64,000 bases of DNA from a virus. The notes under the pieces were generated by a model. The model had not been told where the DNA came from, made no database searches, and saw only the letters and a list, made by a program, of their open reading frames with translations. The stretch lies in IMG/VR virus record IMGVR_UViG_3300032116_000108, positions 1 through 64,000 of that record; one strand, given 5' to 3'. A program made the position numbers and the translations under genes. How positions within the stretch are numbered: the first letter of the stretch is position 1; each line of letters starts with the position of its first letter. Positions 9,503-16,875 of the stretch are shown here, in pieces.

Positions 9503-9730
9503 TTATTGTTTGTTATTTGTTCTTATTTCAGTAGTTCTCATACCATTTTCAAAAATGGTATACGTAATTTCATCTAAAGTGTATTCAAAATCAAATTTCA
9601 ATTCTTCTATTTTAGTGTAACATTCTTCAATAGTGTTTCCGTCAAAAATATAATTTTTAGTTAAAGTTATATCTGAAGTTTCAAACAAACTAAATATTTC
9701 TGTGTCATTATATATTAATCTCCAAACCAT
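9503..9730 (-). CDS. Hypothetical 75-aa protein
   Basis: Not recognised. The product is acidic and alternates short beta-strand-like stretches (YIFDGNTIEE, TYTIFENGM) with one helix-like segment. The longest reading frame starts at 9751 and would overlap the previous gene. I prefer the ATG at 9728-9730, just 2 nt after that gene's TAA, giving MVWRLIYND as N-terminus. It is placed between the repeat protein and the glycosyltransferases. Confidence 0.55.
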   Translation of the reverse strand: MVWRLIYNDTEIFSLFETSDITLTKNYIFDGNTIEECYTKIEELKFDFEYTLDEITYTIFENGMRTTEIRTNNKQ

Positions 9731-9732
9731 AG

Positions 9733-11535
9733 TTAATAAGTTATTGTCCAATTTTGAGGTGATCCCGTTAAAAAGGAAACCGCAGCCAACCCGTTGTATC
9801 CACCACTAGAACTGTCCGGATCTGCATTTGTTCCCCCAATGTTTAAATCTATACTATCCCAACCTGTTAAGTTATATGTTGCATTACCACTAAAATCAAC
9901 AAGAATTTGATTAACCTCAGAGGCGGTCATATTATTATCTTGTAATCTTATTCTTACACCATCAGTAAGTGTTGCTCCCGATAATGGTTTAAAATCAACA
10001 TAACCTAAATCACAACCATAAAAACCTAAAGAACTTGTTACTAATCCGGTACCACCATTTGAGAATGTAGACACAGAAACGGGTAATAAAACGTTAGTCA
10101 TCCCTGTATTTAAATATAACGACACCCTACCACCTAATCCTGTCAACATAGACATGTCGTGCGTTCCTTGTAAATCCACTCCTTGAGCTAAATATGATGT
10201 TATGGTATTTACTGAAGGTCCATGCGTGATACCTGTAAGATTATTATTTCCTGTTACAAAAAAAGTTGTTGACAGTCCTGTTATTCCCGACATATTTAAA
10301 TTACCTGTCAGGTTACAACCATCAAAACGCATATATGTGGTTGACGGTCCTATATTAATATGAGTGTTTCCACTAGAACTAAAAGTAATTCCTGTTAAAT
10401 TAGGATTGTTTGCAACACTAAAAGACCCACCTAATATATCAGACACAGTACTTAAATCTAAATTACCCGTAAGGTTGCAATTAAAAATTTTAAATTCATT
10501 AAAATTGTTTGAAGTACCCGTCATGTCAAACGTTACTCCGGTTAGTAATGAATTATCTTGTAATTCCAATACATTATTCATTTTTTTAAATATACTTAAA
10601 TCAAGGTTTCCTGTTAGATTGTTATTATTAAAAGCCATAAGCCCACAACCATATGTTATAATATTATTTGGTCCTGAAGAAATCGCAGAATAACTTGGAA
10701 AAGTTATACCTGTTATATTATTATTTCCAAAACTAATATAAGTTGGAAAACCAGAAAGTGGTGATAAATCTAAATTCCCTTGGATATTACAACTAAACCC
10801 ATATATTAATGGGTTAGATACTGATGCAAAATTTTTGTTTGCAGGAATACTTGGAAATGTTACTCCAGTTAAATTTGGATTACTATTGAAAACAAATGAG
10901 TACCTATTTTGTAATCTAAATAAATTAGTTAAGTCTAAATTACCTGTAAGATTATTATTATCAAGATTATGAAGCCTACCTAAACTAGTCACATTAACAG
11001 GAAAAGTTATTGCTGTAAGTGATTTGTTATCGTAAATATCTAAATCTTGATACCTTTGAAAGATACTAATATCTAAATCTTTAACTCCTGTGTTTTGTAA
11101 TGTATATTGAAACATGGAGTAATTTGAATCAGTAACCCCTTTCCATGTGGTCGGACTAGTAATTGCGGTTAATCCTGGTGAATTAATTATCGAAAACACT
11201 GTCTCTTGTTCTGACCAATCTGAAAAGTCCAAACCACCTATCAAACCACCACCAAATAAGGTGTAACCTATTTGGTTTTTACGGTACGTTTTTATTTGTG
11301 CCACTTTTTCTCCGGCAGTTAAACCTGTAATTGAGTATGGTCGTGTAGTTCCTGTCCCTCCACCACTTCTAGTGACTCCACTGTACGATGTGGGATACCC
11401 ACTAATACCAACTAACGCCCTCTTTATTGTCCCATCATCGGCAAAATAATGAGTAAAATTAAACGTTGTCCCCGTAAACCTAACATTAACTATGTCCTGA
11501 GATTTGTTTGTAGAAAAAAATGCAGCTCCTTTCAT
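9733..11535 (-). CDS. Leucine-rich-repeat-like fibre protein
   Basis: This 600-aa protein is dominated, from about residue 140 to 520, by a repeat whose two half-units read NNLTGNLDLS and NPNLTGITF. At least six full repeats of roughly 45-50 residues can be read. Regular placing of Leu, Asn and Ile fits a solenoid of the leucine-rich-repeat kind with Asn ladders. Such solenoids typically bind proteins or glycans, so a receptor-binding or fibre-tip role is plausible. The first 130 residues (MKGAAFFSTNKSQDIVNV) form a separate N-terminal domain, probably for attachment. Only 3 nt separate it from the SHAEG fibre gene, suggesting the pair acts together. Confidence 0.65.
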   Translation of the reverse strand: MKGAAFFSTNKSQDIVNVRFTGTTFNFTHYFADDGTIKRALVGISGYPTSYSGVTRSGGGTGTTRPYSITGLTAGEKVAQIKTYRKNQIGYTLFGGGLIGGLDFSDWSEQETVFSIINSPGLTAITSPTTWKGVTDSNYSMFQYTLQNTGVKDLDISIFQRYQDLDIYDNKSLTAITFPVNVTSLGRLHNLDNNNLTGNLDLTNLFRLQNRYSFVFNSNPNLTGVTFPSIPANKNFASVSNPLIYGFSCNIQGNLDLSPLSGFPTYISFGNNNITGITFPSYSAISSGPNNIITYGCGLMAFNNNNLTGNLDLSIFKKMNNVLELQDNSLLTGVTFDMTGTSNNFNEFKIFNCNLTGNLDLSTVSDILGGSFSVANNPNLTGITFSSSGNTHINIGPSTTYMRFDGCNLTGNLNMSGITGLSTTFFVTGNNNLTGITHGPSVNTITSYLAQGVDLQGTHDMSMLTGLGGRVSLYLNTGMTNVLLPVSVSTFSNGGTGLVTSSLGFYGCDLGYVDFKPLSGATLTDGVRIRLQDNNMTASEVNQILVDFSGNATYNLTGWDSIDLNIGGTNADPDSSSGGYNGLAAVSFLTGSPQNWTITY

Positions 11536-11538
11536 ATG

Positions 11539-13476
11539 TTAATTATAATCATTACCAACTGTCCAATAAAGAATATTACCATCATAAACACATGATAGTA
11601 TGTCTACAGCATTAGGGTTACTTGTTAAGTAAATTAAACCACCACCACCACTAGAAACTTTATGTCTTCCTGAACCTGATGTTCCATTTATTGTTCCTAA
11701 CGTGATGGCCCTACTACCACTACTGTTTTGTGTTAAAATAATTGTAGCATACTCACCATTTCTTATATTAGATACATTAAGTGTTGTTGTTGCTGCAGTT
11801 AAAGTTGCGGTATAATTGTTACTAACGCCAGAAACGTTCCAATTAATAGTAGATGCAGTTCCAGGATTAAAAAATGGTGGTACAGGTAAGTTTAAATATG
11901 TTGTTGCTGATATCGTATTTGCAGTTAATCCACCACTAACATTTAAATTTCCTGTAATATCAACTTGATTTCCTCCGGCAAAGAGTAAATTACTTCTATT
12001 TAAATCACTTGTTCCGTTACCTATAATTAATGCACCTGAAGTTGTGTCAGCAGTTAAGTTCCATTTACCTGTTGCGTGTTGGTAAGTTCCTGACGCGTAT
12101 GTTCCTTGTCCTTCTGTATGCGAACCAAAACCAAAAGCATATGTTTCGTCACCTTCAGCATGAGATGCAATTCCAAAAGCCGTTGTTTTTACTCCTTCCG
12201 CATGAGACGATCTTCCAAGTGCGGTTCCACCACTAACATATGTAGGGTGAAGAAAATATCCACCTTCAGCATGAGAACCCTTACCATCGGCTAATGTCCC
12301 ATAACCTTCGGCATGTGAAAAATCACCACTAGCAATAGTTTGATTACCTTCAGCATGTGACCATTGTCCCGTCGCTAAAGTAGACGAACCTTCAACGTGT
12401 GACCAATCACCTTGTGAAATCGTATTTTGTCCTTCAGCATGTGATGATTGACCTATTGCCTGTGTTAGTTGTCCCTCAGCATGTGAATAAGATCCTCCGG
12501 CATTCGTTAACCACCCTTCTGAGTGTGATGAAATTCCAGAAGAAATTGTACTTTCACCTTCAGCGTGTGAACCCATACCAATTGCAGTACCACCTGAAAA
12601 CGGACCACCATCTATATACCCACCTTCAGCATGTGAACCCCAACCTAACGCAACACTATAAACACCCTCTGAGTGTGATGAGACTCCAGACGCGATAGTT
12701 AATGTTCCTTCTGCGTGAGATCCCCAAGCAAGCGCTTTACCTCCTGGTGCAAAATTAGCACCATTATAATAACCCCCTTCGGCATGTGAACCCCACTCAG
12801 CAGCAACCGTTTGTATTCCTTCTGCCTTTGAGATATTTCCCGATGCTACTGTCCCAAAACCTTCAGCATGTGAATAAGGCCCCGAAGCCAGTGTTTGTAC
12901 ACCAACGGCAAAGGAATAATCAGTAGTTGCGGATGTTTCAAAACCAAAAGAAAAAGAAGTTAAGCCTGATACCGTACTACCTGTTGATCTTATTGAGTCA
13001 TATATTGTTATTGGTGAACATCCGTGAATATTCGTGACATATAAATCAGCTATACAATTTCCTGATCCTCCCGTGAATGTTGTTCCTGAAGCGGTAATTC
13101 CTGTAACTTGGAATGTGTTATTTTGATTATTTGTAAAAGTTAAAGTATCTATTAAAAACGTCCCTCCTGTTACAAAAGTGTCTCCTGTAATTTGTACACC
13201 ATTAACAAATAAAGTACTAGCAGACATTGTATTTGCAGTTAATCCATTTGTAAAATTAGTAGCACCTGATACAGTTCCACCACTTAATGGTAAGTAGTCA
13301 CCTGAAACCGATCCCCCACTAAATAACCCGGCAAGTTGTCCTAACTCCGCCTTAAATGATGATCCAGCAGAATTTTGTGAAGTATCACCTGTTGTTACAA
13401 TATGAATAAGTGTCGTCGGAGTTATTGCCGACGCTTGTGCTAATGTTCTGTCCGTTAATAATTGATATGTTGGCAT
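11539..13476 (-). CDS. Trimeric-adhesin-like tail fibre with 18 SHAEG head repeats
   Basis: This 645-aa protein has an N-terminal module (ITPTTLIHIV, AELGQL, LYVTNIHGCSPI) shared with the 133-aa protein at 5110-5511. From about residue 202 to 465 it contains 18 copies of SHAEG-type motifs (SHAEG, SHSEG, SHVEG, SHTEG, ending QHATG) at spacings of about 14-23 residues. These are the head repeats of YadA-like trimeric autotransporters, a left-handed trimeric beta-roll that is also found in phage fibres. The C-terminal part (residues 520-645) is a beta-rich domain ending LYWTVGNDYN, likely the tip. Trimeric fibre function is therefore well supported; the receptor is unknown. Confidence 0.8.
   Translation of the reverse strand: MPTYQLLTDRTLAQASAITPTTLIHIVTTGDTSQNSAGSSFKAELGQLAGLFSGGSVSGDYLPLSGGTVSGATNFTNGLTANTMSASTLFVNGVQITGDTFVTGGTFLIDTLTFTNNQNNTFQVTGITASGTTFTGGSGNCIADLYVTNIHGCSPITIYDSIRSTGSTVSGLTSFSFGFETSATTDYSFAVGVQTLASGPYSHAEGFGTVASGNISKAEGIQTVAAEWGSHAEGGYYNGANFAPGGKALAWGSHAEGTLTIASGVSSHSEGVYSVALGWGSHAEGGYIDGGPFSGGTAIGMGSHAEGESTISSGISSHSEGWLTNAGGSYSHAEGQLTQAIGQSSHAEGQNTISQGDWSHVEGSSTLATGQWSHAEGNQTIASGDFSHAEGYGTLADGKGSHAEGGYFLHPTYVSGGTALGRSSHAEGVKTTAFGIASHAEGDETYAFGFGSHTEGQGTYASGTYQHATGKWNLTADTTSGALIIGNGTSDLNRSNLLFAGGNQVDITGNLNVSGGLTANTISATTYLNLPVPPFFNPGTASTINWNVSGVSNNYTATLTAATTTLNVSNIRNGEYATIILTQNSSGSRAITLGTINGTSGSGRHKVSSGGGGLIYLTSNPNAVDILSCVYDGNILYWTVGNDYN
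12070..12875. repeat. SHAEG head-repeat coding region
   Basis: Eighteen imperfect copies of a motif translated as S-H-A-E-G with variable 9-18 residue spacers. DNA copies share the plus-strand word CTTCAGCATG or close variants, which makes intragenic recombination possible. Confidence 0.8.
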
Positions 13477-13485
13477 ACTTTATTA

Positions 13486-13493
13486 TATAAATA
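13486..13493 (-). promoter_or_regulatory. TATTTATA box before the SHAEG fibre gene
   Basis: Exact match in minus sense, 9 nt from the ATG at 13476. Confidence 0.4.
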
Positions 13494-13497
13494 TTAT

Positions 13498-13785
13498 TTA
13501 TTGAAAAATATACCCAAACCCGTCCATAAAATTAAAGTATATATCATCTTGGAAAGATTTTTGACCTAAGCAGTTTATGATTGTTGAGTAAATACAACCG
13601 TTAGTATCGACTATTCTTAAATAAAGAAAATTTTCATTTGGGAAATAGTTTTCAGTGTTTATAACCACAGTTGCTGGTATATATGTTAATCCTGAAATAT
13701 AAAAACACCCTGTATTTGTTGGGTCACAAAGAAAAATATCTAAAGGCTCTAAAGTTCCTGTTTCTCCAGTAATATTAATTATCAT
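13498..13785 (-). CDS. 95-aa Cys-containing beta-domain protein, copy 2 of 3
   Basis: Function unknown. It matches the proteins at 5535-5819 and 13801-14088 in the order LDIFLCDPTNTGCFYISG, a hydrophobic centre and IVDTNGCIYS. The tail FMDGFGYIFQ parallels that of the copy at 5535. The upstream leader contains AATAAATA on the plus strand (13789-13796), a one-base variant of the recurrent box. Its place directly ahead of the SHAEG fibre gene mirrors the copy at 5535 ahead of the short fibre. Confidence 0.6.
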   Translation of the reverse strand: MIINITGETGTLEPLDIFLCDPTNTGCFYISGLTYIPATVVINTENYFPNENFLYLRIVDTNGCIYSTIINCLGQKSFQDDIYFNFMDGFGYIFQ

Positions 13786-13800
13786 ATTAATAAATATCGG

Positions 13801-14088
13801 TTAAAACCAAACTATTGAGTCTCCTCCTTCAGTTTCTAAAATGTCTCCTAATTCTGTTAATATAAAATAACTTTCTTCATCACAAGTTAATATCTTAAAG
13901 TAAATACAACCCGTACTATCAACCGTTTTAACCATAATAGTAGTAGCTGTTTGTAAAAGAGCAGGTAAAACATAAGTACCTGTTGTTGTACCTAAAAATG
14001 TACAATTATTACCAAATTCATCACAAGCAAATAATGAAACGGGTGGTGTACCTCCTGAAATGTTTAATATGTCTATTGAGTATGGCAT
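13801..14088 (-). CDS. 95-aa Cys-containing beta-domain protein, copy 3 of 3
   Basis: Third member of the small family: GTPPVSLFACDEFGNNC, then TTIMVKTVDSTGCIY. The opening GGTPPVSLF is very close to the first strand of an SprB repeat (GGTPPY), which suggests the family consists of single SprB-like domains. The C-terminus diverges (ETEGGDSIVWF). It lies 3 nt after the large SprB/Pro-Thr protein and 15 nt before copy 2, so tandem duplication produced this pair. Confidence 0.6.
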   Translation of the reverse strand: MPYSIDILNISGGTPPVSLFACDEFGNNCTFLGTTTGTYVLPALLQTATTIMVKTVDSTGCIYFKILTCDEESYFILTELGDILETEGGDSIVWF

Positions 14089-14091
14089 ATT

Positions 14092-16875
14092 TTAACAAGG
14101 GTATGGTTGGCTTATTACTTTTCCTGTTCCATCTATTTGTACAATTATTCTTGTACCGACTATTGGACAATCATTAGATAAGAACATCCTACCAAAACCA
14201 CCACCTGATGGTCCAAAATTTGTTGCCAATCCTCCAATATTTTGTGTAAGTGCAGCATTCGCATAAATTATATCATTTTGGGATATTGTCGCTCCTGTAG
14301 TATAAAAAGTAAATGTTGTACAGTTAGTTGTGGTACAGTAAGTATTAACACCACTCGGATATGTCTGACCATTTGTGAACCACATAAATGATGGTGGAGG
14401 TACAGGTGTTGCGGTTGGTGTTGGCGTAGGTGTTGGCGTAGGTGTTGGCGTAGGTGTTGGTGTAGGTGTTGGCGTAGGTGTTGGTGTAGGTGTTGGTGTA
14501 ATAGTCACAGTTGGTGTAGGCGTTACCGGTTCATAACAACTAATGTCGTATGTTATTGCTAACTCTAATTTAAAATCGGTTTCTCCTAAACTATCAACAC
14601 CATCGGTACATGTTGATTTTATTTGAAGTGTGTTATTAAACAAATCAACGTCATAATCACTTATTTCAGGTATCGATGATAAAATTGTTTCAATTGCGGT
14701 TTTCCATGATTCATCGTTTGGTGCGGTTAATGTTTGTGTATATGAAACACCACTAATAGTAATAATACAATCTAAAGAAACAGTGTTTAATATGCAATTT
14801 GTATAACCACTACTCAGATCCAAATACCCTTCACTAAGCATTTCACTTATACCTCTTTTTGTGTTTGATGTTGTTATAAAGTTAGATGAACATATTTCAT
14901 AAACAACATAATTTGAAACAACACTTGGACTAACTCCTGGTGGTAGTCCTGGGTTATTAGAATCACTTATAATTTCAAAAGATAATTGATTTGTACACCC
15001 ACTACTATCGGTAACTAAAACAGAATATGACCCACCACTTAAACCTGTTGCAGTACTACCTGTTGTTCCCGCAGGTACGTTATCACTCCAAGTGTATGTA
15101 AACGTAGGTTCTCCTTCAAATATAAAAACAGTCGCAGACCCATCATTTCCATTAATTAAATTTGTGGTTGTTACAAAACTATTTAAATTACCACCCGGTA
15201 CTATTGTGAAGTTTCTTGTTACAGAACAATCGTCAGAATCAATTACTTGTAATGTATAATTACCTGCAGTTAAATTATTAAAGGTAGTTGACGTGAATGG
15301 GCTATCAATATCAGATTGACCATCACTTAATACATAATCTAAATTAATAATAGGAGTGTTCCAACCAGTAAAACCTGTACCCACATTTATAGCAACTTTT
15401 CCATTACCTGAATTACATGTGTCCCCCGTAACACTTAATGATACATTAAACTTATCAACCGATTGTATTAAAACCGTATCTGTGTAATTACAAGAACTAG
15501 ATTGTCCTGATATTGTTAATAAGTAATTATCGGGAGATAAATTATTAAAAGTCGCAGTATTTGATTGTAAATTTTGTGAATAAAATGTTCCGTTTGTTAA
15601 TCCTGAAAGACTATAAAATACAGAACCGTTTGCTCCTTGTATTGTTGTAGTTAAAGAACCTGAATTTTGATTACATTGACTATTTGTAATTGTGTTCCCA
15701 ACAAATGTGAACCCAAATGGTACTCCAATACTTACGTTTGTTGTTATAGAACAAAAGTTAGCATCTCTAATAAAAACAGTATAATTACCCGAAGGCATAT
15801 TAGATAAAGTAAAGGTATCAGACAAAGTATAACCAACTTGGTTTGTATTTGCAGAGTAATAATAAGGTCCCGTACCTCCAGAAATATTTACGGTTATACT
15901 ACCATCTGAAGAAAAACAACCTGTCGGATTAACTGATGTTGATCCAACAATCCCTAAAGGAAGTGCTGCTCCGATTGTTTCTGTTTGTGTTGATTGGCAC
16001 CCGTAATAATCAGTAACCGTTACACTATATGTTCCTTCTGTTAGTCCTGTCGCTAATTGACCTGTTTGACCGTCAGACCACTGAATGGTAAAAGGACCAT
16101 TTCCCGTTAAGCCAGTTACCGCCAACTTACCTGTATTAATTACACATGTAGAAGTGTTAACTTTCCAAATTCCGTATTCGATTGGGGTACTAGCACTAAT
16201 CACTACATTTTCAGTATTGGCGGTGGTCAGTCCATAATCATAAACAACCGCATTATAAATTCCTGAACTCAATCCATTAATTAAATAAGGTAATGTGTTT
16301 GTTTGGTATAACGAATAATAAATCCCGTTTTTATAAAGTATTATATTATATGGAGATGAGTTTGATGTTGCATTTATATAAAATGATCCGTCATTATCAC
16401 CACAAGTAGTTCCTGAAACACTATCTATTGTAGTTTCAAAACATTGTGATATATTAACGTTAAAATAAAGTTCATTATTTTGTGGTGCTAATGAGTCATT
16501 TATCCTAAAAACGTATGTACTAGCACTTAAACCTGTATATGAAAATAAACTCGAACTAGTTTGTACAGGTATTGTGCCTGGTTGTGTGTTAGTAATGGTA
16601 TACGGTGGTGTACCACCTAAAACTTGTGCAGAAATAGTACCTCCACTTACATTATCACAAGTACCCGTTACTCCATATAAATAACTAATAGGTCCTTGAT
16701 TACAGTTTAATGAACAAGTCGCACCACTATCAATGATTAAACCAACAGTACTAGCGGTGTATGTTTGATCAACACAAACAGAAACATCTGCAAATGCAAA
16801 CCCTTGTTGAGCATTACCACAAGAGTCCACATAACTATAATAACCACCTAACGTTTTACCCGATATTCCCGCCAT
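14092..16875 (-). CDS. Large SprB-repeat fibre protein with Pro-Thr tract
   Basis: The 927-aa product contains a string of SprB-like repeats. Clear ones include GGTPPYTITNTQ..., a unit with NGPFTIQWSDGQ ... TEGTYSVTVTDYYGC, one with GGTGPYYYSANT ... PSGNYTVFIRD, and one with LSGGSYSVLVTDSSGC. A Pro-Thr tract follows at about residues 783-824, and then a C-terminal Cys-containing domain. The longest frame starts at 16884; the ATG at 16873-16875 is preferred because it overlaps the upstream stop as TAATG and gives MAGISGKTLGG. SprB repeats are known from flavobacterial gliding adhesins; a receptor-facing fibre is likely. There is no signal peptide. Confidence 0.7.
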   Translation of the reverse strand: MAGISGKTLGGYYSYVDSCGNAQQGFAFADVSVCVDQTYTASTVGLIIDSGATCSLNCNQGPISYLYGVTGTCDNVSGGTISAQVLGGTPPYTITNTQPGTIPVQTSSSLFSYTGLSASTYVFRINDSLAPQNNELYFNVNISQCFETTIDSVSGTTCGDNDGSFYINATSNSSPYNIILYKNGIYYSLYQTNTLPYLINGLSSGIYNAVVYDYGLTTANTENVVISASTPIEYGIWKVNTSTCVINTGKLAVTGLTGNGPFTIQWSDGQTGQLATGLTEGTYSVTVTDYYGCQSTQTETIGAALPLGIVGSTSVNPTGCFSSDGSITVNISGGTGPYYYSANTNQVGYTLSDTFTLSNMPSGNYTVFIRDANFCSITTNVSIGVPFGFTFVGNTITNSQCNQNSGSLTTTIQGANGSVFYSLSGLTNGTFYSQNLQSNTATFNNLSPDNYLLTISGQSSSCNYTDTVLIQSVDKFNVSLSVTGDTCNSGNGKVAINVGTGFTGWNTPIINLDYVLSDGQSDIDSPFTSTTFNNLTAGNYTLQVIDSDDCSVTRNFTIVPGGNLNSFVTTTNLINGNDGSATVFIFEGEPTFTYTWSDNVPAGTTGSTATGLSGGSYSVLVTDSSGCTNQLSFEIISDSNNPGLPPGVSPSVVSNYVVYEICSSNFITTSNTKRGISEMLSEGYLDLSSGYTNCILNTVSLDCIITISGVSYTQTLTAPNDESWKTAIETILSSIPEISDYDVDLFNNTLQIKSTCTDGVDSLGETDFKLELAITYDISCYEPVTPTPTVTITPTPTPTPTPTPTPTPTPTPTPTPTPTPTATPVPPPSFMWFTNGQTYPSGVNTYCTTTNCTTFTFYTTGATISQNDIIYANAALTQNIGGLATNFGPSGGGFGRMFLSNDCPIVGTRIIVQIDGTGKVISQPYPC
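14404..14526. repeat. Pro-Thr coding repeat, near-perfect 12-mer array
   Basis: The plus strand carries tandem GGTGTTGGCGTA / GGTGTTGGTGTA units, much more regular than the tracts at 6333-6857. This regularity indicates recent expansion and potential length variability. Confidence 0.85.

Noticed and set aside
1231-16875. Diversity-generating retroelement acting on fibre genes
   Set aside because: No reverse transcriptase and no template/variable repeat pair was seen in the window.
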